This document shows positions 8,738-16,030 of a stretch of 41,716 nt of DNA, one piece after another. Location: NCBI GenBank assembly GCA_902464565.1, contig CABQJV010000020.1:1-41716 (forward strand), given 5' to 3'. The stretch is from an uncultured Collinsella sp. (lineage in GTDB: Bacteria; Actinomycetota; Coriobacteriia; Coriobacteriales; Coriobacteriaceae). Numbering within the stretch: position 1 is the first letter of the stretch; each line of letters begins with the position of its first letter. Both the position numbers and the translations under genes were made by a program. The notes under the pieces were generated by a model. That model did no database searches. It was not told the origin of the DNA and saw only the letters and a list, made by a program, of their open reading frames with translations.

Positions 8738-9853
8738 ATGGCCGAGCTGACGCCCCGCATGAAGGAACTCGTCCAGCCCTACCTGGCCGGCATCGAGCCC
8801 TACGATCCCAACTTTACGCCCACGCGCATCAATCTTTCGGCAAACGAGAACACCTATCCCGTGCCGGCTGGCGTGCGCGAGGCGGTCGACGCCGCCCTGG
8901 CCGCTACACCGCTCAACCGCTATCCCGATCCCATGTCCAACGATCTGCGCGACGAGCTGGCCGCTTGGCATGGTGTTGTGCGCGAGAATGTCTGCGTGGG
9001 TAACGGCGGTGACGAGCTGCTCTATAACTACCTGCTGGCGTTTGGCGGCGCTGGGCGGACCCTGCTCAACTGCCCGCCGTGCTTTAGCGAGTACGCGTTC
9101 TTTGCGTCGCTCTGCCAGACCGAGGTGCGCGACGTGTGGCGCGACCCTGCGACCTTTGAGCTCGACCAGGCGGCTGTGTTCGCGGCCGCACCCGAGTGCA
9201 ACCTGGCGATCGTGACCTCGCCCAACAATCCCACGGGCGATGTGGCGCCGCTCGACTTTGTCGCGGCGCTGTGCGATGCGTGCCCCGGCATGGTAATGGT
9301 CGACGAGGCCTACGTTGAGTTTGCCGACGATTCGTTTGGCACGGCCACCACGGCGCAAGGCCTTATCGCCGAGCATTCCAACCTGGTGATTCTGCATACG
9401 CTGTCCAAGGCGTTTGGCGCCGCCGGCACGCGTCTGGGTTACGTGATCGCGGCGCCCGAGGTCATCGACGTGTTCGCGGCGATTCGCCAGATCTATTCGG
9501 TCAACGTGCTGAGTCAGGCAACCGCGCTTGCCTGCGTGCGTGCCCGCGATGCGTACACGCCCGTGGTGGCGCAGGTCGCATCCGAGCGCGAGCGCGAGCT
9601 GTGCGCCCTGCGCGCAATGGCTGCCGAGGGCCTGCCCGTGGAGGCATGGCCGAGCGCGGCGAACTTTGTGCTCGTGCGCACGCCGCATGCCACGCGCGTG
9701 CGTGAGCGCCTGCGCGACGAGTATTCGATTTTGGTGCGCGACTTTAGCTACGCGCCGGGGCTCGCGGACTGCTTGCGCATTACCGTGGGTACGCCGCGGG
9801 AAAACGATGAGGTGCTGGCTGCGTTTGCCGCGCTGGTGAAGGAGGAGATGTAG
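8738..9853 (+). CDS. hisC: Histidinol-phosphate aminotransferase
   Basis: A 371-residue fold-type I PLP enzyme that moves the amino group from glutamate to imidazole acetol phosphate. Motifs seen are NLSANENTYP at about 32-41, NRYPDP at 60-65, SPNNPTG at 161-167, DEAYVEF at 189-195 and the PLP lysine in LSKAFG (Lys224). The frame is open upstream to 8669, but the ATG at 8738 gives the normal N-terminus and follows the hisD stop by one base with GGAGG just inside hisD. The stop at 9853 abuts the hisB start. Confidence 0.95.
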   Translation: MAELTPRMKELVQPYLAGIEPYDPNFTPTRINLSANENTYPVPAGVREAVDAALAATPLNRYPDPMSNDLRDELAAWHGVVRENVCVGNGGDELLYNYLLAFGGAGRTLLNCPPCFSEYAFFASLCQTEVRDVWRDPATFELDQAAVFAAAPECNLAIVTSPNNPTGDVAPLDFVAALCDACPGMVMVDEAYVEFADDSFGTATTAQGLIAEHSNLVILHTLSKAFGAAGTRLGYVIAAPEVIDVFAAIRQIYSVNVLSQATALACVRARDAYTPVVAQVASERERELCALRAMAAEGLPVEAWPSAANFVLVRTPHATRVRERLRDEYSILVRDFSYAPGLADCLRITVGTPRENDEVLAAFAALVKEEM

Positions 9854-10441
9854 ATGGGCCGTTATGCCGAGGTGACCCGCAAGACGGGTGAGACCGACAT
9901 TGTCGTCAAGCTCGACCTGGACGGATCTGGCGTGTGCGATATCTCGACCGGCGTGCCGTTTTTCGACCATATGCTCAACGCCTTTGGTCGCCATGGCCTG
10001 TTTGATTTGACGGTGCATGCGGTAGGCGACGTTGAGGTCGACGCGCACCACACCGTCGAGGATACGGGCATTGTGCTGGGCGAGGCGTTTTGCCAAGCGT
10101 TGGGCGACAAGGCGGGCATTACACGCTTTGCCGATGCAGCGATTGCCATGGACGAGACACTCGTGATGGCTGCCGTGGACATTTCGGGTCGCGGCCAGGC
10201 CTACTGCGAGCTGCCCGTGCCGACCGAGCGCGTGGGCAGCTTCGATACCGAGCTGGCCGTCGAGTTCTTCTATGCCTTCGCACGCGATGCCAAGCTCACG
10301 CTGCACGTGCGCGAACTGGCGGGCGGCAACTCGCATCACATTATCGAGGCCGCCTTTAAGGCCGTGGGTCGCACGATGCGCCACGCCTGCGAGCTCGATC
10401 CCCGCGTGCAGGGCATCCCCAGCACCAAGGGCTCGCTGTAA
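9854..10441 (+). CDS. hisB: Imidazoleglycerol-phosphate dehydratase
   Basis: A 195-residue single-function HisB, which removes water from imidazole glycerol phosphate to give imidazole acetol phosphate. The metal-binding histidine motifs are visible in both half repeats: FFDHML and DAHHTVEDTGIVLGEA in the first, GGNSHHIIEAAFKA in the second. The length is that of the actinobacterial monofunctional type, without the phosphatase domain of the enterobacterial fusion, so a separate histidinol phosphatase is required (see 13706-14617). The start codon follows the hisC stop with no gap and uses GGAGGAG within hisC. Confidence 0.96.
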   Translation: MGRYAEVTRKTGETDIVVKLDLDGSGVCDISTGVPFFDHMLNAFGRHGLFDLTVHAVGDVEVDAHHTVEDTGIVLGEAFCQALGDKAGITRFADAAIAMDETLVMAAVDISGRGQAYCELPVPTERVGSFDTELAVEFFYAFARDAKLTLHVRELAGGNSHHIIEAAFKAVGRTMRHACELDPRVQGIPSTKGSL

Positions 10442-10453
10442 CCGCCACAAAGG

Positions 10454-10498
10454 CAAAAACCACCACGAAAGTGCCTGTCCCCTTTGTGGTGGTTTTGG
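10454..10498. repeat. Intra-operon hairpin between hisB and hisH
   Basis: A left arm (10454-10471, reading AAAACCACCACGAAAG inside it) pairs with a right arm (10482-10498, CTTTGTGGTGGTTTT) around a loop containing GTGCCTGTCCC. One base is bulged. It fills the only sizeable gap between hisC and hisF, just before the hisH ribosome-binding site. It could tune read-through or mRNA stability, or be another intergenic repeat. Confidence 0.65.
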
Positions 10499-10521
10499 AT
10501 GATGAGAAGAGGAGGGGTCGC

Positions 10522-11223
10522 GTGGGCGAACCGAAGATCGTGGTGGTCGACTACCACAAGGGCAACTTATCTAGCGTTGCGCGTGGGCTTGCGCGCGCCG
10601 GTGCCGCCGCCTGCACATCGGACGATCCGGAGCAGATCCGCAATGCCGACGGCCTGGTCATCCCGGGCGTGGGCGCGTTCTATGACGCGATCGCCTTTAT
10701 GCGCCAGAGCGGCGAGGCGGACGCGGTGCTCGATGCCGTCGCCGCCGGAACTCCGCTGCTCGGCATCTGCCTGGGCCTTCAGCTATTTTTTGAGCGCGGC
10801 AACGAGGGCGTGCCTGCGGACGAGGGCGCGGTCGCCGACGGCAACGCCTCCAAGCAGGCTGGCGGTCCTTGGGTCGATGGCTTGGGTATTATGCGCGGTT
10901 CGTGCACGCGCCTGGAGTCGAGCCGCCTGAAGGTGCCGCACGTGGGCTGGGACCAGGTGCACATGACGCCCGCCGGTGCGGCCGATCCGCTGCTTACTGG
11001 TTTTGCCGAGGGTGCCAACATGTACTTCACCCACAGCTACGCGGTGTCCGACGATGCCGATGCCGCCGATGTGCTGGCGCGCACGCACTATACGCGGAGC
11101 TTCCCGTGCATCGTGCGTCACGGCAACGTGTGGGGCTGCCAGTTCCATCCCGAGAAATCCTCAGCGCTGGGTCAGCGCATCCTTAAGAACTTCGTCAACA
11201 TCGTCGAGGAGGCCGGCCGATGA
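10522..11223 (+). CDS. hisH: Imidazole glycerol phosphate synthase, glutaminase subunit
   Basis: A 233-residue class I glutamine amidotransferase that supplies ammonia to HisF. The nucleophile cysteine lies in GICLGLQLFF, and the His/Glu pair in QFHPEKSS. The start is the GTG at 10522 (VGEPKIVVVDYHKGN) after AGAGGAGGGG. The open frame to 10471 starts within the right part of the intergenic hairpin and is unlikely to be used. The protein carries a short insertion after FFERGNEG (VPADEGAVADGNASKQAGGP), longer than in many HisH. Its stop overlaps the hisA start by four bases. Confidence 0.95.
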   Translation: MGEPKIVVVDYHKGNLSSVARGLARAGAAACTSDDPEQIRNADGLVIPGVGAFYDAIAFMRQSGEADAVLDAVAAGTPLLGICLGLQLFFERGNEGVPADEGAVADGNASKQAGGPWVDGLGIMRGSCTRLESSRLKVPHVGWDQVHMTPAGAADPLLTGFAEGANMYFTHSYAVSDDADAADVLARTHYTRSFPCIVRHGNVWGCQFHPEKSSALGQRILKNFVNIVEEAGR

Positions 11224-11963
11224 TCCTGTTTCCCGCAATCGATCTGATCGGCGGCAAGGTCGTGCGCCTGGAGCGCGGCGACCGCAGCCGCTGCAAGGTA
11301 TATTCCGACGACCCCGTGGCAGTCGCCCGCTCGTTTGCCGAGCAGGGCGCGAGCTGGGTGCACGTCGTCGACCTGTCCGCCGCCTTTGGCGAGGACGAGG
11401 ACACGTGCGCTGCCAACTCGGCGGCGATAAAGGCTATCTGCGGCGTCGACGGCCTGTCTGTGGACGTGGGCGGCGGCGTCCGCTCGCTCGCGCGCATCGA
11501 CGAGTTGGCCGGCCACGGTGCGCGTCGCATTGCGCTGGGCACGGTGCTCGTGACCGAGCCGGGTTTTGCCGAGGTGGCAGCCCAAGGTTTTGGCGAGCTG
11601 TTGGTGGCTGACATTGCCGCACGCGACGGCCAGGTCAAGGTGAACGGCTGGCGCGACGGCGCGGGCGTGGCGCTCGACGATGCCGTGGCGCAGCTTTCCG
11701 AGCTGGGCTTTAAGCATCTGGTGTATACCGACATCGCGCGCGATGGCATGCAGACGGGCATCGATGTGGCGGCGTATCGTCATGTGGCCGAGGTCGCGGG
11801 CTTTCCCGTCGTGGCTTCGGGCGGTATCTCGACGCTCGACGACATCCGTGCGCTTGCCGCGGTGGGCGGGGATGCCATCGAGGGTGCCATTACCGGTCGC
11901 GCGCTCTACGAGGGCAACTTTGCGCTGGCCCAGGCGCTGGCCGCCGTCCGAGGGGAGGAGTAG
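11220..11963 (+). CDS. hisA: ProFAR isomerase (HisA)
   Basis: A 247-residue TIM barrel that isomerises ProFAR to PRFAR. The N-terminal MILFPAIDLIGGKVVRL holds the first catalytic Asp, VDVGGGVRS and ASGGISTLDD are the phosphate-binding motifs, and YTDIARDGM holds the second Asp. Actinobacteria that lack trpF use a dual-purpose PriA here. The sequence alone cannot settle that, and no trp genes are present in the window. ATGA overlap with hisH; three bases to hisF. Confidence 0.94.
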   Translation: MILFPAIDLIGGKVVRLERGDRSRCKVYSDDPVAVARSFAEQGASWVHVVDLSAAFGEDEDTCAANSAAIKAICGVDGLSVDVGGGVRSLARIDELAGHGARRIALGTVLVTEPGFAEVAAQGFGELLVADIAARDGQVKVNGWRDGAGVALDDAVAQLSELGFKHLVYTDIARDGMQTGIDVAAYRHVAEVAGFPVVASGGISTLDDIRALAAVGGDAIEGAITGRALYEGNFALAQALAAVRGEE

Positions 11964-11966
11964 CCT

Positions 11967-12749
11967 ATGCTTACCAAACGCGTAATTCCCTGCCTGGACG
12001 TCAAGGACGGCCGTGTGGTCAAGGGCGTCAACTTTGTGAGCTTGCGCGATGCGGGCGATCCGGTGGAGCTGGCGCGCGCCTACGACCGCGAAGGTGCGGA
12101 CGAGGTCGTATTTTTGGACATTACCGCGACGAGTGACAACCGTGTGACGACCATCGAGATGGCGGCGCACGCGGCCGAGGAGCTCGCTATTCCCTATACC
12201 GTGGGCGGCGGCTTTCGCGACTTGGCGGGCATGCGGACCATGGTTGCCGCCGGTGCCGACAAGGTGTCGCTCAACTCGGCGGCCGTGCGTGACCCGTCGC
12301 TGATTAGCCAGGCTGCCGCGGCTTTTGGCAGTCAGGCCGTGGTCGTGGCGATCGATGCCAAGCGCGTCGGTTTGCCCGGAGAGCCGGGTGCCGACAAGTG
12401 GGAGGTCTTTACCGCGGGAGGTCGCAACGCCACGGGTATCGACGCGGTGGCGTGGGCCGAGGAAGCGGCTCGTCGCGGCGCCGGCGAGATCTTGCTGACC
12501 AGTATGGATCGCGACGGCACCAAGGCCGGCTTTGACCTGGCGCTCACCCGCGCCGTGGCGCGTGCGGTGCCGATTCCCGTCATCGCGAGCGGCGGCGTGG
12601 GCACGCTCGAACATTTTGCCGAGGGCGTGATCGAGGGCGAGGCCGATGCCGTGCTGGCGGCGAGCGTCTTTCACTTTGGGACGTTCAGCATTCGCCAGGT
12701 GAAGGAGTATATGGCCAGCCAAGGCATTCCTGTGAGGCTGGACTTCTAA
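11967..12749 (+). CDS. hisF: Imidazole glycerol phosphate synthase, cyclase subunit
   Basis: A 260-residue TIM barrel. MLTKRVIPCLDVKDGRVVKGVNF holds the first catalytic Asp and LLTSMDRDGTKAGFD the second; TVGGGFRD and ASGGVGTLEHF are phosphate-binding loops. With HisH it makes imidazole glycerol phosphate and AICAR. AICAR is also a purine intermediate used by PurH, encoded at 33575-35182. Ribosome-binding site GGGGAGGAG lies in the end of hisA. Confidence 0.96.
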   Translation: MLTKRVIPCLDVKDGRVVKGVNFVSLRDAGDPVELARAYDREGADEVVFLDITATSDNRVTTIEMAAHAAEELAIPYTVGGGFRDLAGMRTMVAAGADKVSLNSAAVRDPSLISQAAAAFGSQAVVVAIDAKRVGLPGEPGADKWEVFTAGGRNATGIDAVAWAEEAARRGAGEILLTSMDRDGTKAGFDLALTRAVARAVPIPVIASGGVGTLEHFAEGVIEGEADAVLAASVFHFGTFSIRQVKEYMASQGIPVRLDF

Positions 12750-12762
12750 TGCTGCGGCTTGC

Positions 12763-12849
12763 CCAGGCACCCGACCTTTCGGCTCCAACCCTCCTCGCGT
12801 ACTTAAGTACGCGTCGTCGGGCTTGTCGCTCGGAATCTCGGGCACCTGG
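12763..12849. repeat. Long imperfect palindrome, copy 1 (CTCGCGTAC..GTACGCGTCG core)
   Basis: The outer arms CCAGG-CA-CCCGA (from 12763) and TCGGG-CA-CCTGG (to 12849) pair except at the central CA. The core CGCGTACTTAAGTACGCG is self-complementary. It lies between hisF and hisI. Copy 2 at 35235-35320 has different outer arms that still pair, so the fold is conserved more than the sequence. Hairpin formation within the his mRNA is expected. Confidence 0.7.
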
Positions 12850-12891
12850 ACAACCCTCGCCGACCTGCGAAGTTTGAATTTGGGAAGAGAA

Positions 12892-13221
12892 ATGGAAGAG
12901 ATAACCGATCCTTCAAAGCTTACATACGACGCCAAGGGGCTGATTCCTTGTGTTGTTCAGCAGTATGACACCGGCGAGGTGCTTATGGTTGCCTGGATGA
13001 ACGAGGAGTCGGTGGGGTTGACGCTCAAGACCGGCACCACGTGGTTTTGGAGCCGTAGCCGCCAGGAGCTCTGGAACAAGGGCGCGACGAGCGGCAATAT
13101 GCAAGCGGTCAAGGAGCTCTGGGCCGACTGCGATAGCGATACGCTGCTGGTCAAGGTTGACTCGCCGGGTCCGGCCTGCCACACCGGCAACCGTACCTGC
13201 TTCTTTAAGAAACTTGCGTAG
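12892..13221 (+). CDS. hisI: Phosphoribosyl-AMP cyclohydrolase
   Basis: A 109-residue enzyme that opens the adenine ring of phosphoribosyl-AMP. The zinc and magnesium sites are plain: ADCDSDTLLVKVD and GPACHTGNRTCFF, with the earlier TGTTWFWSRSRQELWNKGATSGN core. The start ATG 12892 follows GGAAGAG; the frame is open to 12823 but that stretch belongs to the palindromic repeat. It is separated from hisF by 142 bases and from hisE by 46. HisI and HisE are separate proteins here, as in other Actinobacteria, not a HisIE fusion. Confidence 0.95.
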   Translation: MEEITDPSKLTYDAKGLIPCVVQQYDTGEVLMVAWMNEESVGLTLKTGTTWFWSRSRQELWNKGATSGNMQAVKELWADCDSDTLLVKVDSPGPACHTGNRTCFFKKLA

Positions 13222-13267
13222 GACGGGCTCTCGACTAGGCGCTTGGCCAACCAGAAAGGATTGAACT

Positions 13268-13585
13268 ATGGGTGTGCGCACCGCAAACGTTCAGGATGGA
13301 AATATCGGTGAGACGCTGACAGGTCTGGCCGAGGTGATTCACGGTCGTCGTGATGCATCGCCGCAGGAGAGCTATACCGCGCGTCTGCTGACCGACGTCG
13401 AGGACGAGCTGCTCAAGAAGCTTGCCGAGGAGGCAAGCGAGGTGATCATGGCCTGCAAGGATAACGATCACGATCACATCCGCTACGAGGCCGGCGACCT
13501 GGTCTACCACCTGCTCGTGACGCTCGAGCGCTACGGTATCACCCTCGACGAACTCGCCGGTGAACTCAACGCCCGCCGCCACTAG
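13268..13585 (+). CDS. hisE: Phosphoribosyl-ATP pyrophosphatase
   Basis: A 105-residue all-alpha enzyme of the MazG-like group that removes pyrophosphate from phosphoribosyl-ATP, the second step of the pathway. The metal-binding helices are KKLAEEASEVIMA and YEAGDLVYHLLV. It is the last gene of the operon; a long hairpin (13625-13693) follows 40 bases later. Confidence 0.95.
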   Translation: MGVRTANVQDGNIGETLTGLAEVIHGRRDASPQESYTARLLTDVEDELLKKLAEEASEVIMACKDNDHDHIRYEAGDLVYHLLVTLERYGITLDELAGELNARRH

Positions 13586-13624
13586 TCGTTTGGGACAGTC
13601 TTTGTTGGTGTAACGGGGTCATGG

Positions 13625-13693
13625 AAGTTGCGGTGAAATAGGGACTGTTTAAGCGCTTCATCAAGCAAAACAATCCCTATTTCACCGCAACTT
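13625..13693. repeat. GTTGCGGTG hairpin element, copy 1
   Basis: A 26-bp stem with one mismatch: arms 13625-13650 and 13668-13693, each reading AAGTTGCGGTGAAATAGGGA from the outside, with a 17-base loop. It sits between the convergent hisE and the PHP phosphatase gene and could end transcription from both sides. Copies 2 and 3 are at 20348-20414 and 21931-22001. Confidence 0.8.
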
Positions 13694-13705
13694 ATGAAGG
13701 GATGG

Positions 13706-14617
13706 CTAGGCGAGGGGCGTGGATTCCCATTCGCCGGTGGCGTGGGGGATGTCGAAGGTTCGATAACCGCAGTCGTAGGCGTGCGCCTGGGCCTCGCGGA
13801 TGTTCCAGCAGATATCGCAGGCGCGGTGCGCGTCCGAGCCAAAGGTGATCGGCACTTCGGCATGGGCAAAGCAGCGCAAAAGACCGGTTGCGGGGTAGTA
13901 GTCGCCCAAGCCCTTGCGCGGCGCGGCCGTCGAGACCTCAACGCGGCGGCCCGTATCGTGCGCGCACTCTGCCATCTGCTGCCAAAACGGTGCGGGGTCA
14001 AAATCGGGCGCAAAGCCTTCCTTCGAAAAGCGCATGACCAGGTCGGGGTGAGCCATCACATCAAAGTTGAGCGGGCTCTCGCAGGCGCGGCACCAGTCAT
14101 CGACATAGCGCTCCCACACGCCGCGTACCCCCAGGTTTTCCCAAACGTGCAGGTTGGTGTCATCGTCGATCCAGCCGCAGCGCGAATCGGGCGTATCGGG
14201 ACGAGCGACGTCCTCCGTTCCCGCCGTACCCGCGGCACCGGCCATGATATCGCCTGGGTTGCCAATCCAGTGCACACTGCCCAGGCGCACGACGGCGCCC
14301 TGGGACCAGCGCTCAACCAAAGGCTCGCAGCCCTCGTACCAATCGCATTCGAAACCGTAGATAAAGGTGAGTTCTGGCGCAATCTGAGCGGCAAGATTGA
14401 GAGCGTCCTCAAAAGCCAGATGATGTGCCGGCAGGTCGCCCTCAGTAACCTGCACTTCGCAGTTGGCATCCATGCTGGCGGGCAGGGTGAGATGGTCGGT
14501 CGAGACCATGACGCGGCAGCCGGCCGCAGCAGCGGCACGGACGTTGTCCTCAAACGAGGCATGCCCGTCCGAAAACGAGGTGTGGGTATGGCAATCGACC
14601 AGCGGGCATGCGGGCAT
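13706..14617 (-). CDS. PHP-family histidinol-phosphatase
   Basis: A 303-residue metal-dependent phosphatase of the PHP (HisK) type. Motifs: VDCHTHTSFSDGH at 7-19, STDHLTLP, GFECDWYEG, LGSVHWI, VMAHPDLVMRF, EVSTAA and FGSDAH near the C-terminus. ATG 14617 follows AAAGGAG; the longer frame to 14857 would run through a palindromic repeat and is rejected. The product converts histidinol phosphate to histidinol, the only step not encoded in the adjacent his operon. It faces that operon tail-to-tail with the hairpin at 13625-13693 between, which supports the assignment. PHP phosphatases with other substrates exist, so the substrate is inferred partly from context. Confidence 0.87.
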   Translation of the reverse strand: MPACPLVDCHTHTSFSDGHASFEDNVRAAAAAGCRVMVSTDHLTLPASMDANCEVQVTEGDLPAHHLAFEDALNLAAQIAPELTFIYGFECDWYEGCEPLVERWSQGAVVRLGSVHWIGNPGDIMAGAAGTAGTEDVARPDTPDSRCGWIDDDTNLHVWENLGVRGVWERYVDDWCRACESPLNFDVMAHPDLVMRFSKEGFAPDFDPAPFWQQMAECAHDTGRRVEVSTAAPRKGLGDYYPATGLLRCFAHAEVPITFGSDAHRACDICWNIREAQAHAYDCGYRTFDIPHATGEWESTPLA

Positions 14618-14739
14618 GGCGACTCCTTTGCATTTGGCGAATCCGCTCCATTGTAATGTTGCAGCTCTCAACACGCCGCGCGCGCCGGAGCTCGAAATCG
14701 ATTGGAAAGGCTGCGCGGCGCGGCCTCGCTTGCTCCAAT

Positions 14740-14800
14740 ACATGTACATCAGCCTCCAAAAGCTGCAAATAATGACATGTTTGGAGGCTGATGTACATGT
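14740..14800. repeat. Perfect 21-bp inverted repeat with 19-base loop
   Basis: Arms 14740-14760 and 14780-14800 are exact reverse complements (outer end ACATGTACATCAGCC). With a one-base bulge the pairing extends to CCAA/TTGG outside. It lies in the 320-base gap between the divergent PHP phosphatase and LarC2-like genes; apart from short junk frames I see nothing else in that gap. Confidence 0.85.
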
Positions 14801-14938
14801 TTGGCCGGGGCGGTGGAGTGTCGGTTTCTTGTCGACAAGGAAAATCGCGCTCATCACGCGCCGTCACACTCGCGCAGCCTGCGATGTGCTAGCGTTTGGG
14901 TGAACAAAACGAGCCCGCGCGGAAAGGAACCGGACCGT

Positions 14939-15424
14939 ATGCAACGTGGAAGTACATCTCCGCTGTCCCGCGAGACCGATGCGCCCGAGACCATCGTCAA
15001 GCTGGAGTGCGACATCGACGATGCGTCGCCCGAGGTACTCGCCTATGCCGCCGACCGCCTGCGCGAGGCCGGTGCGCGCGAGGTGCACTGGCTGCCCGTC
15101 TATTGCAAGAAAGGCCGTCCCGGCTGGCAGCTGCAGGTGATCTGCTCGCATGAGGATATCGAGCGCCTGCAGACGATCATCTTTTTGGAGACCACGACCA
15201 ACGCCATTCGTCGCCAGGTGATGGAACGCGTTTGCCTGCCACGCCGCTTTGAGCGCGTAACGACGCCATGGGGCGAGGTATCCGTTAAGGTGGCGACCCT
15301 GCCCGATGGCAGCGAGCGTGCAGCGCCCGAGTACGAGGACTGCGCCCGTCTCGCTCGCGAGCATAATGTGCCGCTCCAGCGCGTGATGCAGGCGGCACAA
15401 GCCGCGGCACTGCGATTTGAATAG
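14939..15424 (+). CDS. Stand-alone LarC2-like (DUF111 C-terminal) protein
   Basis: A 161-residue protein matching the C-terminal half of the DUF111/LarC family: VKLECDIDDASPE, LREAGAREVHWLPVYCKKGRPG, IIFLETTTNAIR and PEYEDCARLA at about 125-135. In LarC, two halves (often joined by a programmed frameshift) build a CTP-dependent nickel insertase that makes the NPN cofactor of lactate racemase. Only the C-terminal half is present and no larA, larB or larE is seen in the window. The ATG at 14939 follows GGAAAGGAA and no LarC1-like frame lies upstream. A nickel role is uncertain. It heads a probable operon with the phosphodiesterase (55-base gap) and mazG. Confidence 0.8.
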   Translation: MQRGSTSPLSRETDAPETIVKLECDIDDASPEVLAYAADRLREAGAREVHWLPVYCKKGRPGWQLQVICSHEDIERLQTIIFLETTTNAIRRQVMERVCLPRRFERVTTPWGEVSVKVATLPDGSERAAPEYEDCARLAREHNVPLQRVMQAAQAAALRFE

Positions 15425-15479
15425 CGCGGCCGGTGGCACGCCACGCCCAGTCCCATCAACCCCACCCGAAAGGACCACC

Positions 15480-16028
15480 ATGAAATACCTCATCGCTTCC
15501 GACATCCACGGCTCGGCATACTGGGCCGAGCGCCTGGTCGCCGCCATCGAATCCCAGCAGCCCGACCGCATCGTGCTGCTGGGCGACCTGCTCTACCACG
15601 GTCCGCGCAACGACCTGCCGCGCGATTACGCCCCCAAGCACGTGATCCCGCTGCTCAATGCCCTGGCCGACCGCATCATCGCGGTGCGCGGCAACTGCGA
15701 CGCCGAGGTCGACCAGATGGTGCTCGACTTCCCCGTCATGGCCGACTACGCCACGCTGTTCGACGAGACCGGCCGCGAGCTGTTCCTGACGCACGGCCAT
15801 GTCTTTGGCGCCGGCATGCACAACAGCGTCGACCACGCGCCCGCGTTGCCCGAGGGCTCCGCGCTCGTCTACGGTCATACGCACATCAAGGTCAACGAGG
15901 AAAGCGCCGCGCACCCGGGCCTGTGGCTCTTCAACCCCGGTAGCGTGAGCATCCCCAAGGACGGCTCGCACAGCTACGGCATCTACGAGGGCGGCGCGTT
16001 CCGCCACGTGGTCATGGAGGAGGAGTAG
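15480..16028 (+). CDS. yfcE: YfcE-type metallophosphodiesterase
   Basis: A 182-residue calcineurin-like phosphoesterase. The metal ligands are in SDIHG (8-12), LLGDLLYHGPRN, VRGNCDAEVD, LTHGHVFG and YGHTH. The YfcE family hydrolyses phosphodiester bonds in small model substrates; the natural substrate is not known. ATG 15480 follows CGAAAGGA. The gene ends two bases before mazG, so the two are probably coupled. Confidence 0.87.
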   Translation: MKYLIASDIHGSAYWAERLVAAIESQQPDRIVLLGDLLYHGPRNDLPRDYAPKHVIPLLNALADRIIAVRGNCDAEVDQMVLDFPVMADYATLFDETGRELFLTHGHVFGAGMHNSVDHAPALPEGSALVYGHTHIKVNEESAAHPGLWLFNPGSVSIPKDGSHSYGIYEGGAFRHVVMEEE

Positions 16029-16030
16029 CC

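Noticed and set aside
8465..10456. 663-codon open frame on the minus strand across hisC and hisB
   Set aside because: It is opposite two well-supported enzymes. High GC with third-position bias removes stops from the antisense frame; the product is His/Arg/Gly-rich with no domain.
11172..12935. 587-codon minus-strand frame across hisA-hisF
   Set aside because: Antisense shadow, and it also runs through the palindromic repeat at 12763-12849.
14618..14938. Missing LarC1 half upstream joined by frameshift
   Set aside because: The upstream gap holds a palindrome and no LarC1-like coding in any frame.
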